This document shows positions 21,275 through 32,155 of a DNA stretch of 64,000 bases, in pieces. The stretch spans positions 1,320,001 through 1,384,000 of the forward strand of contig JASPKZ010010239.1 of assembly GCA_030220185.1 (NCBI GenBank). The letters run 5' to 3'. Positions within the stretch are counted from its first letter, which is position 1; every line of letters starts with the position of its first letter. Origin of the DNA: Diploptera punctata. Lineage: Eukaryota > Arthropoda > Insecta > Blattodea > Blaberidae. Position numbers and translations under genes: made by a program. The notes under the pieces were generated by a model, which worked only from the letters and a program-made list of their open reading frames with translations, had not been told where the DNA came from and searched no databases.

Positions 21275-21615
21275 ATATCCATCCATCCATAGTAATTCTG
21301 CCCGAGGGCAGGTCCTTCACTGCAATCATAGCATTTTCATGTTATGCTTGCAGCTTTACTAGGGAATTGTAGGTGTGGGAGCTTCCTGTTCCTTTCCACA
21401 CCGGTGAAGAATGTTGATGATGATGACAATAAGGATGATGATGATGATGATGGCCATATGATTTCGGGGACCGTTTGGGCCTTAACGTTTTCCTGACATT
21501 TGTCTTACAGGTGAGGAAAACCCCGATAAAAACCTGACCCAAAAAACTGCCCCGACCGGGGCTCGAACCCGGGCCCGCTGCGTGACAAGGCACCACTCTA
21601 CCTCGAGACCACTGC
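21275..21615 (-). mobile_element. SINE-A copy, minus
   Basis: Read on the minus strand: a tRNA-like head (gtggtctcgaggtag as box A region, gggttcgagcccc box B, 21550-21612), then 'aggtgaggaaaac' complement, 'ggcccaaacggtccccgaaa' complement, an ATC-rich middle, 'aaggacctgccctcgggcag' complement, and a GGAT tail (complement of atccatccatcc, 21279-21290). About 335 bp. Other full copies: 39594-39925, 41482-41800 and 41950-42272. Confidence 0.75.
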
Positions 21616-21654
21616 AGTGGATATATGTGTAATACCACACAACTGGGTATCAAA

Positions 21655-22187
21655 AGTAAATGGAATCGAAAAATGGACTACGCATATGGGATGAAGACGT
21701 GAAAAATGTAATTGATGATAAACGTGAAGCATACAAAAAATTCTTGTCTACAAAAAAAAAAAAGATGAAGATAAAGTAGAGTATCATAGGAAGAGAGCCA
21801 TACCTAAAATTGAAGTTCGCAAAACACGTAGTCAAAGCTGGGAACAATTTGTATCATTTTTGGAAAATGATATCACTAGGCCTCAACCGAAAATATTATA
21901 TAAAGTTTTAAAAAATTTAAATAATGATTCAAAAGAAAATGCACATTTAAATTGTATATCTAAAGAATCTTGGCTTAACTACTTCCATCATTTATGGACA
22001 CAAAAGTATGATTTATTACAAATACAAATCTCTAATAACACTGCTTTGGAACAAATTTCTATAGATGAATTAACTGATGTTGTTAAATCATTAAAAAGTA
22101 ACAAAGCTCCCGGAGAAGACCACATTAATCAAGAATTATTTAATTTTCAAATAAAATTTTTTTAGACAGATTTCTTATTCTCCTTAA
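21655..22187 (+). mobile_element. LINE-D relic, linker between endonuclease and RT (segment 1)
   Basis: Plus-strand frames carry the connector region of RTE-like polymerases: DVKNVIDDKREAYKKFL, RAIPKIEVRKTRSQSWEQFV, FLENDITRPQPKILYKVLKN, SWLNYFHHLW and the conserved ELTDVVKSLKSNKAPGEDHI. The frame runs to DRFLILL and is then broken by the piggyBac-like insertion after TTAA (22184-22187). Continues at 23764. One A-run frameshift near 21765. Confidence 0.8.
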
Positions 22188-23763
22188 CCCTTCAGAGCGG
22201 ATGGATTTAAATGGCCGGGAATACTCTGATGTGGGAGGAAGTTCACCGGTATTTAAACTCAGCCGTTCAGTGCCAGTATTCCAATAACGCATTTAAATTG
22301 ATATATCTTCAGTAATTTAAATGTTTTTGCAATTCCTTTAAGGTGAACCCTTAATATAATATTTAATTAATTAAATTTGTTACGGTTCTCACATAACATC
22401 TCTGCATTTTTTGCAGACTTATTTATGGTTGTTGTGCCACAGTTGAAATAGGTCCTTTTTGTAAATTTCGCACATAAGTGACACAGTGTATTGCACTAGG
22501 GATTCTTTGAAGAATTTAGAGAACCGGCTTTACCTAACAACAAAACGAAATATTTACACAAAGAGAAGGGTCTTAAAAAAAATGAACTTCAAAAATTGGT
22601 GTGATAAATCTTCAAAATGTAAACCAGCTGTTTGACACTCGGGCAACAATAAGTGTATTTTTTTCCCTTGTGTTTACTTTGTTCATGTTTATTACAAACA
22701 CATTGCTTCTATGCGCTGACCTTCTTTCTTGTAGGGGGGGGGGCAGCCTTCTCCAAATGTATCTTTCTAACACTTTTGAAACATTATTTTAGGTCGTGTG
22801 CCTTCAAAACATGGTCTTTCTACACATCAGACCTGTTGTACTAAAAGACCTTCATCAACCCTAAATTTCAATGCCTTTCTTCTGGTTTCCAAACTGAAAC
22901 CAGTTGATGAAATATGACTATAATAGTTTCACCGGAGGTGTGGACGTAAAAGATTAACATGCTACAAAGCCGGAAGATCGAGGGTTTGTAGTCCCGGTGG
23001 ATCAGGATTTTTAAACTGCATCAAACCTTCAGGCGGCACTGTGAACCCGGGGTTGACTCAGCCTCTAACTGAAATGAGTACCAGATGCTTGTTATGGGCC
23101 GTCAGACAGAAATAAGTACTCGGCTTACATCAAGTACCGATACTTTAGAAAAGTGGGAGCCTTAACCTCCTAATATCCCAAGAACCTTCTAAGGTCTGTA
23201 GTGGACCACTTTCCTTTTAGATACTGACTGAATTGTAGACTAACTACCTTTCCATAATGTAAGGATATCGTCATTTGAAATATATATATATATATATATC
23301 TGAAATTTACTGTTGTGGTCCTGTACTGTAGCGTAAATCGGAAATAACTTTGTTGGGCCTTTATTTATACTGAATTTTGCGACATTATTATTAAAAATGA
23401 AGAGATTTGAAAATAGATTCAATTTGATAGACAAGCTAATCTACAAAAAAAGGCGAATTTAGTTTTATAAGAAATCCTTTATCAAGTTATAAATTTAAGA
23501 AAAATGTCAGAGGCCGCAAGAATAAATGCAAATATAAAATTATTTTAAATTGTTACTCAGGGCCGTAATCAGTTAATATATGCACTAATAGAAACTTTGA
23601 AGTCTCTACATAAAATTTGTATAAACGGTAAATAGTTAATGCAAACACAAAGGTCATAATTACAGTTTAAAGCAGTGCGTGTAGCTAGCGTACATGTCGC
23701 GTCGTTCCGCATTGGGTGAAGAATTCAACTTGCGTACACGTCACGTCGCTCCACGCTGACGGG
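22188..23763. mobile_element. piggyBac-like element with TTAA duplication
   Basis: 1,576 bp bounded by TTAA at 22184-22187 and 23764-23767. Terminal inverted repeats start CCCTTCAGAGCGG and (complement of the right end) CCCGTCAGCGTGG. CCC next to a duplicated TTAA is the hallmark of piggyBac-type insertions. Joining the flanks through one TTAA restores the LINE-D reading frame (segment 1 into segment 3), which confirms the boundaries. No transposase of normal length is present. A minus-strand trace at about 22380-22500 shows Cys-x2-Cys-x9-Cys (CHLCAKFTKRTYFNC), perhaps the C-terminal zinc-binding region. A SINE-E copy (22960-23215) and TA repeats lie inside. Confidence 0.8.
22960..23215 (+). 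mobile_element. SINE-E copy inside the piggyBac-like element
   Basis: Degenerate tRNA-like head (gaagatcgagggtttgtagtcccgg), then 'gcctctaactgaaatgagtacc', 'gaaataagtactcggctta', 'gtgggagccttaacctccta' and 'ttctaaggtctgtagtgga'. Shares this order with 25430-25625. Confidence 0.55.
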
Positions 23764-24573
23764 TTAATATGATATGGGAAGGACAAGAACCACCACAAAG
23801 CTGGAACAAATCCATTGTAACACCAATCTTCAAAAAAGGAAGTCGCCAAATCAAACATAACTATCGTGGAATTAGCTTGTTGAACTCTGGATATAAAATG
23901 TATGCTAATATAATTAAGAATAAATTTAAAAAAATGAAAATATAATTGCAGAAGAGCAGAAAGGATTCAGAAAAGGTAGATCTTGTACAGATGGATTCTT
24001 CACTCTAAAATTACTATTCGAAAAGCACAAGGAATTCAATATAGAAACTCATATCGCCTTCGTTGACTTCATAATGGCTTTTGACAAAGTAGACAAAAAT
24101 ATATTACTACAAATCTTAGCTGATGATAACGTTCCACAACAATATATTACCAATATCTTCAACATCTATAAAGATAATGAAATCTCTGTTAAACAAGATG
24201 GCAAATTATCTTCTTGGGAAAAGATCAGCACTGGAGTAAGGCAGGGATGTGAATTTGACCGGTGCTTTTTATTATACATATGAATAGAATAATGAACACA
24301 ACGGGGATATATACCCATCAATAGGAACCTCAAACTCGATGCTATTCTTTTTGCAGACGATTTAGCTCTTCTGGCACTTTCCGAAAATGATTTGCAACGA
24401 TCAATTTATAATTTACAAAACATAGGTACCAAATTTAATATGGAAATATCAATTAACAAAACTAAAATTATGGCATTTCATGGGAAAGATCCCATACAAA
24501 GTAAAATCTGTCTCCAAAATAAAATTTTAGAGAGATCTAATCAATTTAAATATCTTGGATACTACCTCTCTAT
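23764..24573 (+). mobile_element. LINE-D relic, RT domain (segment 2)
   Basis: Resumes in frame after the piggyBac-like element: NMIWEGQEPPQSWNKSIVTP, IFKKGSRQIKHNYRGISLLN, then frameshifted EEQKGFRKGRSCTDGFFTLK, FVDFIMAFDKVDKNILLQIL, STGVRQGC (24225-24252), ILFADDLALLALSEND (24345-24390, RT catalytic FADD), NKTKIMAFHGKDPIQSK and SNQFKYLGYYLS. It stops at the 14-bp target site (24560-24573), where LINE-C inserted, and resumes at 24855. Several small indels; not functional. Confidence 0.85.
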
Positions 24574-24840
24574 CATCATCATCATCATAGTACATTCACG
24601 AATTTAGGCCATTTGTTGACCTGTTTCGGCCTCAAGAGAAACACCATCCAGAAGTCTTTTGAGTGGACGTCCTGGTCTTCTTCTTCCTGCAGGTTGATAT
24701 CTTAACATTAGTTTGGGTATTCTGAGATCTTCCATTCGATGAACATGTTGTATCCATCTTTGGAATGTCCGAAGCATCCATGAAAAAGAAGAGGAACTAG
24801 ACAGTATATTTAAAAATAGAAACATTGATATTGCAGTAAC
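24574..24840 (-). mobile_element. LINE-C insertion, 267 bp, with 14-bp TSD
   Basis: Flanked by tactacctctctat at 24560-24573 and 24841-24854. The minus strand encodes the C-terminal end of an RTE-like polymerase in one open frame: FSWMLRTFQRWIQHVHRMED, RIPKLMLRYQPAGRRRPGRP, LKRLLDGVSLEAETGQQMA, then a stop. It ends in an ATG-type tail (complement of atcatcatcatcatcat). Only the last 80 or so codons were copied. Near-identical to 13713-13881. Confidence 0.85.
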
Positions 24841-24854
24841 TACTACCTCTCTAT

Positions 24855-25345
24855 CTGGGATGAAAAGGATATCCCTGAAAAAATTACTAGTTATAATAAA
24901 AGTTTGGGAGTTATTAATCAAGTTATGAAATCATCCCTTGTACAAAAAAAAAACAGATTACGTTTATATAACACTTTGGCTAGACCAGTGTTGACCTATG
25001 GTAGTGAAGCATGGACACTAAAAAGACAACATGAAAGCAGAATAACGGCTTGTGAAATGAGATTCATGCGCAGAACAGCGGGTTACACCAGATGGGATCG
25101 GAAAAGGAACACCGATATCTTAAAAGAATTGAAGACTACGCCAATTTTGGAATATATTAAACAATACCAACTAAATTGGAAATATCTTCTAGAAAGAATG
25201 AGTTCAAATCGGATCCCCAAAGCTTTTTATAATTATATACCAAGAGGGCGAAGATCACTGGGCCGTCCCATGAAACGCTGGAGGGAACATTTTCTATAGG
25301 ATCGTAACAGGCCTTGGCCTAATACTTAGAAGGAAGAAGAAGAAG
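24855..25345 (+). mobile_element. LINE-D relic, thumb/C-terminus and GAA tail (segment 3)
   Basis: After LINE-C the LINE-D frame continues: WDEKDIPEKITSYNKSLGVI, QKKNRLRLYNTLARPVLTYG, SEAWTLKRQHESRITACEMR, FMRRTAGYTRWDRKRN, YIKQYQLNWKYLLERMSSNR, IPRGRRSLGRPMKRWREHF and a stop at 25299. The 3' end reads gatcgtaacaggccttggcc...aaggaagaagaagaagaag. From 24904 to 25299 the frame is uninterrupted, the best-kept part of this copy. Confidence 0.85.
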
Positions 25346-25429
25346 AAGACCATACAGCTTAAACATTTATAAAGGAAACACGACGCGACGTAGCATAGTT
25401 GTTTAAGGCAAAAATCTACAAGTGAAAAA
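25346..25429. other. Unassigned spacer
   Basis: Short sequence between the LINE-D tail and a SINE-E remnant. Confidence 0.3.
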
Positions 25430-25625
25430 TTCTCATGTCTCTGGACTAGACTCTGCCTCTAGCTGAAATGAGTACAAGGCGTATGTACTGTAGATAAAGG
25501 AGCCTGTCACATAGGTCTGACAAGCCATCTGACATCTCGTGCCGATTGATTAGGGAGGTGGTGGCTTTAACCCTCATACTTCCCAAGTGTCTCCTATGGC
25601 CTCTATCGCATCACTTTACAATGTT
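25430..25625 (+). mobile_element. SINE-E copy
   Basis: Shares 'ctgcctctagctgaaatgagtac', 'gagcctgtcacat', 'catctcgtgccgatt', 'gtggctttaaccctcatactt' and 'cctatggcctctat' with 22960-23215 and 10965-11075. tRNA-like head not clear. Confidence 0.5.
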
Positions 25626-26599
25626 TATGTATTCATAGAAATTTGCAGAATAATATCGCCCCTACTTTTATATCTTTTAAATTATCTACTTATGACAAAA
25701 ATAAATCCAGGTTGAAAGAAAATGAGAAGCCCTTTTTGTTGAAAGCCTATGATATGAAAGCTTGTCGACTTACCAGGCCCGTCCCTACATTCATCACAGG
25801 GTAGACGAACTGAAATGGATCGAAATATCAAGATGTTTAAAATGTATGAATGACGTGAATATATAGAGAAATAGTGGCCTTTTTTTTTGCACGGGACAAA
25901 TGAAAAGCAACCCGAGAAATCCTCCTAGGTCATGGCAGTTTCGTCCTCTAAACACCCAACATAGAGAACATTTATTACGTTTTAATAATTAGAAACAAGT
26001 GAAATCAATTCATGGTATTTCATTTTAATCTATGTAGAATATTCCAACTCTACTGAAAGAAGTTTCTTGGAAACATTCTCTCTCTATAGCCGTGTTTGTG
26101 GTTGAAGTTTGTTTTGGATGAGAGTGTAGCACCTTATTTCCCGCTTCACTTTGTTTATTGCTATATTAGCTTCTTCTTCTTCTTGTTCATACCTTGCCGG
26201 TTCTTGTTCTTTTTTTTTACGTAAATGAAAATGTGGGGGTTGGCTGTGTTTTAATCTGCTTACTGCAGGAGCAACTCTGCGGAAAATTACCCTTTGTCCC
26301 TCAGGATACAACTAACAAAATTCAATTTTCATTATACATCTTAACATTTCCTTACTTGGTCTACCCAACTGTGACCTATCGTCAAGACTCTTATAAACCT
26401 TCTAGTATTCTTGTCTCGTAATTCTGGTTCAATTCCCGGTTGGTATTATTTTCTGCTTCAAGTTTGTTTATGTATATAAGGCAATTTAATCCAATTACAG
26501 ACCTTAGGAAGTTCTTGGGGTAGTAGTAGTTTGTCTCCCACCTCTCTAAGTAATCATCACTAGATTTTATCCTGGTTGTCAGCCCTTCTTTACTGCCGC
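25626..26599. other. No recognised feature
   Basis: Mixed composition. Open frames of about 75 codons occur on both strands around 26084-26421, overlap each other, and show no family motif. A 'ttcttcttcttctt' run at 26170 may be a degraded LINE tail. Confidence 0.35.
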
Positions 26600-26772
26600 C
26601 TCTACCCCACAGCAATGTCAGGTAATCATTTCCGTTGGAGTCTATTCCGACCACAGGACCATTGATGCGAGCGGAAAGTTTAAACAGTTTAAAAAGTATG
26701 ACCCGTTCGGGAGTTGAACCCCCACTTCCCACTTCTAGCATATTACGTACACACACACACACACACACACAT
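26600..26772 (-). mobile_element. tRNA-like SINE fragment with (CA)n
   Basis: The minus strand contains gggggttcaactcccgaacg (box-B region) preceded by a 'gctagaagtgggaagt' arm, then a body matching no other copy here. (CA)n at 26751-26771 lies on the head side. Confidence 0.4.
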
Positions 26773-27183
26773 CCCTTGGCTCGGATTTCCCAATGATTGC
26801 ATCAGGAATTCGCATTTTGCATTCTATATATTAACCACCAGAAATTTTTGATGGGGCTGAATAGGAATAAATTATATTTTTTAGGTAGTATTGGTAGAGA
26901 CACAGAAATCATGTACCATTGATATCATATACCATCTCTTTGACCTTCATATACAATTGAATTCCTAGATTTTGAAAAAAATCATATTTTTTCTCTGCTG
27001 TCATATCAGAATAGAGAAATAGAATATTGTTAACTTAATCCTGCTGATTTCTAGAGAATTATCCATCAAAATATTTTAAATAAATAATATTAACTTAACC
27101 GTCAAAATAGGAAAATATAAATTAATATATAATTGTAAAAGCTTATTGTAAATAGCAATAATTGTAATTTATTTAGCATGTAG

Positions 27184-27188
<5 letters not shown>
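26773..27188. other. No recognised feature
   Basis: AT-rich, no coding frame. Confidence 0.4.

Positions 27189-27226
<38 letters not shown>
27189..27226. repeat. (TA)n microsatellite
   Basis: About 19 TA units. Confidence 0.9.
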
Positions 27227-27229
<3 letters not shown>

Positions 27230-27286
27230 CAATGGGAATTGTTGAATACATATTAAAATATACACTCAAATTGAGTTTTATATATA

Positions 27287-27595
27287 AAGGCGTCGTACCA
27301 TAGTGCAGAGCTAAGGGACACACTCTGTTTAGAGTCCTCATGGAGGAATATATTTCCTCATGGAATTTTGGTCACAATGAGACTGATGCTGCTCAGAATC
27401 GTGCAGAATTTAAGTAGGTATAGTAAGGAGTGACTCCAGGATGAAAAAAAACAGCTATAACGACTGGGAAGTTCGACATGCTGATTAAACATCATTTCTA
27501 CGACTGTCTGGACGAACTTCCATGTTGATGTTTCCAGCAGCCGTCTGGACGGCCACGGGCCCTCTGGATCTTTCACTCCATTAAGTTTAGTCAAT
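27287..27595 (+). mobile_element. SINE-C copy
   Basis: Head 'accatagtgcagagctaaggg...cctcatgga', body 'catggaattttggtcacaat', 'aagtaggtatagtaaggagtgactcc', 'aaaacagctataacgactgggaagttcgacatgctga' (in pieces) and 'ctgtctggacgaactt'. Same order as 61575-61900. It ends at the boundary of the DNA transposon at 27598. Confidence 0.6.
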
Positions 27596-27597
27596 GT

Positions 27598-28999
27598 ATC
27601 TGACCGACAAACTTTGGGAGCTGATAGATAGCATTATTTTAAACACATTTTGTTAAGGAAGGTTTTTTGCTGCGGTGCTTCGTTTAAGCGCTGGACAAGT
27701 TAATGACATTACTGCCTCCCGCCCAGTTGGTTTAGATACGTAAATTACGTTTGTGTAAGGTATATATCTTTTAAAGGAAACACACGAAAGGAACAAAGAA
27801 AAGACGCTTTAATTCGGTTGGCATGTTCAATTCCTGAGCTCATCGTTGTTTTTCCTTAACATTGTGCGTTAGTTTGCTGGAATGGCTGCTGCATACTAGT
27901 TTATTTACAATATGGAAAGGTACACGTGGAATGAGATGACAGACATGCTGTTGGTGTATGAAAAGCTGGTTCGGGTCGTGCGGCTGTAAGGCTTTGCCAA
28001 GAACAGTTCCGAAACCGAAGATGAGGACATCACACTACATTTGCCAGCATTGAACATAGACTACGTGAAACAGGCTCCTTGGGTAGACGAGCAGAAGGTC
28101 AAGGACGGCCTCGTTCTGTACAGATTCCTGAGAATAAGGAATATGTGTTGCGGTGCATTGAGAACAATCTTGCAACCTGTACTCGCGCCATCGCTCGACA
28201 ATTGCACGTAAGTCATAGCACTGTGGGAAGAATCCCGCAGGAAATTTTGTTGCACCCTTTTCATCTTGAAAAGGTCCTCTGCGACAGCAATTTTGTCAGT
28301 GGTATCTGGACAAAATTGAAAACGATGTACTGTTTGCATCCCATGACATGTTCACAGATGAATCATTTTTCACACGTGATGAGTTATTTCACAATCGGAA
28401 TTCACATGTTTGGGCCTTCGAAAATTTCCATTCTACATTTCAGAGGTCACATCAACTGAGAAGTATGGGCCGGTAATGTGGATAACGTCTTATTAGGACC
28501 ATACATTTTGCCCGCCCGACTCAATGCTTACAATTACTTAATATTTCTGCAACACGTTTTGCCTGATCTAATGCAAACAGTTCCCCTTCATATCAGACAG
28601 AACATGAGTTTTTTTTTTTTTTTTTTTTTCAACATGATGGGGCACCAGCTCACTTTGGTGCTGAAGTACGTCGTCATCTTACGGCTATATACGGCAATCA
28701 CTGGATACCCAGAGGTGGACTCATTGCCTGGCCGGCACGCTCCCCTGACCTTACTCCACTTGACTTCTTTTTGTGGCGGCACATGAAGACTATCGTGTAT
28801 GAAACACCTGTTGAATCTGAAGAGGAACTTGGGGCACAAATAATCTGCGCAGCTGGCGAAATCAGAGAAATGGCTGATGTATTTGTGGGTGGAAGACAGT
28901 AATGACACCGCAACATAAAAGTCCTTAACAAAAGTGTTTAAAATAATGTTATCTAGCAGATCCCAAAGTTTGTTGGTCTAATTTTGGGACACCCTGTAT
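27598..28999 (+). mobile_element. Tc1/mariner-like DNA transposon relic with long TIRs
   Basis: Right end (complement) reads tatacagggtgtcccaaaat, typical of mariner-like ends. Its inner 75 bp match, inverted, 27600-27690 ('acaaactttgggagctgata', 'gcattattttaaacaca', 'tttgttaagga', 'tgcggtg'), giving long TIRs. The outermost 20 or so bases of the left TIR are missing. The transposase reads, across frameshifts: YTWNEMTDMLLVYEK (about 27920), a degraded arm, GRPRSVQIPENKEYVLRCIE (28100s), TRAIARQLHVSHSTVGRI, LHPFHLEKVL, WAGNVDNVLLGPYILPARL, FLQHVLPDLMQTVPLHIRQN, HDGAPAH-like codons broken by a 23-base T run (28608-28630), WIPRGGLIAWPARSPDLTPL and DFFLWRHMKTIVYETPV. The DDE catalytic half and HTH half are both recognisable. 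Dead. Confidence 0.8.
28608..28630 (+). repeat. Poly(T) tract inside the transposase
   Basis: A T run of about 22 sits at the codons just before the conserved QHDGAPAH motif of this family. It presumably expanded from a short T stretch and disrupts the frame. Confidence 0.8.
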
Positions 29000-29029
29000 A
29001 TATAGGCAATCACTATTCATTAAAAATCG

Positions 29030-29825
29030 CTTCTCGATGTACCCCAGGGCAGTGTTCTACCTCCATTACTATATTCGCGTCATTGACACATCAACAAAAT
29101 TACGACATTCCCACTATCGAATTTATGCTGACTATTTCCACATTTAGATTAACTTAAAACCTGGCGAAATAAACGAAAACATAACAGACTCAACACTGAT
29201 CTTATACAAATATCACAGTTCAGTGTAGCAAAGGTCTTGGATTCAATGTAGAGAAGACCCAATAGATAACCTTCGGATATAAAAGAATACAGCACACCAT
29301 TTAGATATTAATCTGCCTGTCATCCAGCTATATAATAAAGAAATGCCATATTTGTCATCTGTTAAACATTTAGTTTTCTATTTTGATATAATCAAAATTT
29401 GATCATCAAGATAAAGCAAACAACAAAAACAAGTATAATTTCAATAATGTTCTCTTTAAATAGATTCAGAAATTTTCTTCCGGCTGATCTCGAGAGAATT
29501 ACAGTGCAAATGCTCGTGATGTCGCACTTGGTTATTGCAACATCTTATTGACAGATATTAATGGTGGACTAGTACACAAATTGCAACGTATTCATAACAT
29601 GTGTATCAGGTAGGCCTATGCTTTCAATATTCCAAAATATGACTATCTTTCTTCATGCGTCCGTGAACTATGTTTGCTCCGTTTCCCCGTTATCGTAGAA
29701 AAATGCATTCTCTTATTCTGCTATTCAAAATTATAGGTCATACATTTCTCTACAGCAAGTTACTTATTCTCTCGTTTCTATATCCTATCCTCCAATCACA
29801 AATTTGAGAAAAACTTATGCTATAA
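29030..29825 (+). mobile_element. LINE-G relic, RT to C-terminus
   Basis: Broken frames on the plus strand follow the LINE-G order: VPQGSVLPPLL (29038-29070), an IYADY-like remnant of YADD (about 29120), NVEKTQ-like codons (29245), the VKHLVFYFDI strand, NNVLFK...R-FLPADLERI, VMSHLVIATSY (29515-29550), LQRIHNMCIR-type residues (29580-29610), and KYDYLSSCVRELCLLRFPVI through to a KFEKNLCYNCA end. Heavily mutated. No 3' tail is obvious, although an ATT run begins at 29865. Confidence 0.65.
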
Positions 29826-29862
29826 CTGTGCCACATTAAATAAATAAATAATTGATAAGTAT

Positions 29863-29890
29863 CTTTATTATTATTATCATTATTATTATG

Positions 29891-29942
<52 letters not shown>
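29863..29942. repeat. (ATT)n microsatellite
   Basis: Interrupted ATT run of about 25 units. Read on the minus strand it is an AAT tail directly after the element at 29943-30150. Confidence 0.9.
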
Positions 29943-29944
<2 letters not shown>

Positions 29945-30150
29945 CGTAGTGGACGAGTTTGCGCAGGTTTTTCTCGGGATTTCCTCCCGTTTTCCGTTGC
30001 CACAATATTATTCCACCATTTCTCCACACTCATCTCATTCATTTGGTTACTTTTCGTTCATTTGCCCCTGTCACGCATGGTCGGCTGGCACCCTTGTCAT
30101 TCACAGACCTCTGTATAAGGGGCTTCATCTCAGCTCATATTATTATTTAA
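29943..30150 (-). mobile_element. Possible SINE or 3' end of unknown retroelement, AAT tail
   Basis: GC-richer minus-strand sequence ('tgagatgaagccccttatacagaggtctgtgaatgacaa' split here, 'gaaatcccgagaaaaacctg', 'gcgcaaactcgtcc') ending straight in an AAT microsatellite. Polarity and tail suggest a retroposon. No second copy in this window, so family unknown. Confidence 0.4.
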
Positions 30151-31142
30151 TGTTATTATTTTGTTGTATAGTTTGATTTTTCGAAATTTATGATATCCTC
30201 ATGGGATGAAACTATTATCAGATTTAAATTATATAATTAATTACATTTAAACTGTTTTTTCTGTAATAGTTTGTTTCATTTTAAAATATAAAATACAGCT
30301 ATATTTTCTATTTCAGTCTTATTTCATCGCCTTATGAATATCTTTCGTCATGTCGCGTCTGATATCTTAAGTGTCTACCTGTAGTTTGTGAATTTTTAAT
30401 GTTGATGCATTCGTGCGTCTTGTAGGCCTGTACGTTCCTTCTATATTTCTATTCTTTTTCGTGTTACACATCCTCCTTTGTAGTATACTACTTCCATCCC
30501 CCACGGGACGCACTAGGCACGTCGCTTGTAGGTGGGAACGAATGAAATATGAAACATAAACGCCCACACTATATGGACGCCTAGTGACGGACCTAGACGG
30601 ATCTGTAACTCTGAGGATATTCATGCACCTTCGATTATATTATAGGGCTTCATAAAACAACGCAGACCCTCCCAGACCCAAGTTGCAAATTTAAAATTTC
30701 TTATCCATCAGGGAATCACATTTCAGTTGCCAATGTGATGACAATACTGCGCCGATTTGACTTTCTTAAATTAGATACAAACTTTTCAATTCCTTTATTT
30801 CAAAACTAGTTCGTAACAATTAAGTACCATATTACAGTTTATCTTATGGCTTCGTCTCCACGATTGGAGAAATTTACTTAACATAACGGTATCAGTGATA
30901 AATTCTAATCGTAATATAAACACATATTTACATAATTTCTTACATGATATACCTTAATAAGGACATTATCACTGAATATTGCAACATAGCTCCACTTACT
31001 GTAGGTGGAATCTCCCATCAAAGAAGTTGAGAGTTGCCGGACGTTAAGAGTATGTAAAATAAACCTAAATTTGTGTTTTATTTTACTTTGTTTAAATAGT
31101 TTCTTGAAGCTTTCCTATATAATGCACATCTATTAATTTCTT
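30151..31142. other. No recognised feature
   Basis: A minus-strand open frame of 85 codons (30624-30367) and mixed-composition DNA without recognisable motifs. Confidence 0.4.
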
Positions 31143-32070
31143 GTACTAACTAACTCAGTGGCACTATCACACCCGTAGATTCATGGCCGCGCGGACATAA
31201 GCTTTCTATATATCCTCAGCTAATGTTTTCCAATCATTCCCTGTATAATCTATTTCCCTCAAATCACAGTTAGTTATTCTCCCACCTCATTCTTGGTCTA
31301 GCAACTGGGCGTTTTCCCTCTGGTTTTCCTACAAGAAGCTTCCATGCACGTTTTTCATTCCCCGTTCGTGCCACATGTCCTGCCCATCGCAGTCTACGAG
31401 ACCTAACTGTTCTCATTATATCTAGCTTCCTATGAAGACCATGTAATTCACTGTTATGCAGCCTTCTCCATTCAGCTGTCTGTTCATCTCTCTTAGGCCC
31501 AAACATTTTCCTAAGAACTTTATTCTCTAATTCTCGTAATCTCCTTTCCTCCCTTAAAGTAAGAGTCCATGTTTCGCATCCATATAATATAACAGGTAGA
31601 ATAGTTTTATATTTTCAGTTTAAAGTTTTTGAAAGGAGTTGTGAAGTCAAGAGTCTCTGCAATGCATAATAACATGCATTTCCAGAATTGAGCTTATGCT
31701 TAATTTCCTTGTGCATCTCATTCCTGTTTGTGATTATTGTTCCTAGGTATTTGAATACAGCCACTTCCTCAAAATTTTCCTCATTTGTCATTAGCTGTCC
31801 ATTTCCATTATATAATGTATTTTTATGTGTGACCATATATTTAGTTTTATTGATATTTACTTCCAGTCCCGATTTTGTAGTGCTACTCTGTAATATGTGC
31901 GTGTTGGCCTTTAGTATCTCGTCGCTATCGGCCAATAGTACTACATCATCAGCATAAACTAACAGCTTATTAATACCATTGAGTTGTAGGCCTTCTTCAT
32001 TCTCTAAAGATTTGATGGCATGCTCTAGTACAAAATTAAATAGTTGAGGAGATAGAGTGTCTCGTCTTTT
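31143..32070 (-). mobile_element. LINE-A relic, best-preserved C-terminal half
   Basis: On the minus strand from 32070: NKLLVYADD-type codons (complement of catcatcagcataaactaac, about 31943-31963), then a frame of 106 codons (31935-31615) with ADSDEILKANTHILQSSTTK, SGLEVNINKTKYMVTHKN, NFEEVAVFKYLGTIITNRNE and LNSGNACYYALQRLL. After a frameshift comes FGPKRDEQTAEWRRLHNSEL, KLDIMRTVRSRRLRWAGHVA, GKPEGKRPVARPRMRWENN (31506-31270) and the DLREIDYTG and AAMNLRV codons ending at the 'tggccgcgcggacataagct' complement (31181-31200). 3' end 'aactcagtggcactatcaca' complement. RT palm upstream lost. Useful as the reference copy for LINE-A here. Confidence 0.85.
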
Positions 32071-32086
32071 CTTAAATTATTAGTCT

Positions 32087-32116
32087 ATTATTATTATTGT
32101 TATTATTATTATTACA

Positions 32117-32151
<35 letters not shown>

Positions 32152-32155
32152 AATT
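32087..32155. repeat. (ATT)n microsatellite, interrupted
   Basis: ATT units with ACA interruptions. Confidence 0.85.

Noticed and set aside
22601..22844. Short hydrophobic frames inside the piggyBac-like element
   Set aside because: Two overlapping frames of 63 codons in different registers with no similarity to transposase. Probably chance.
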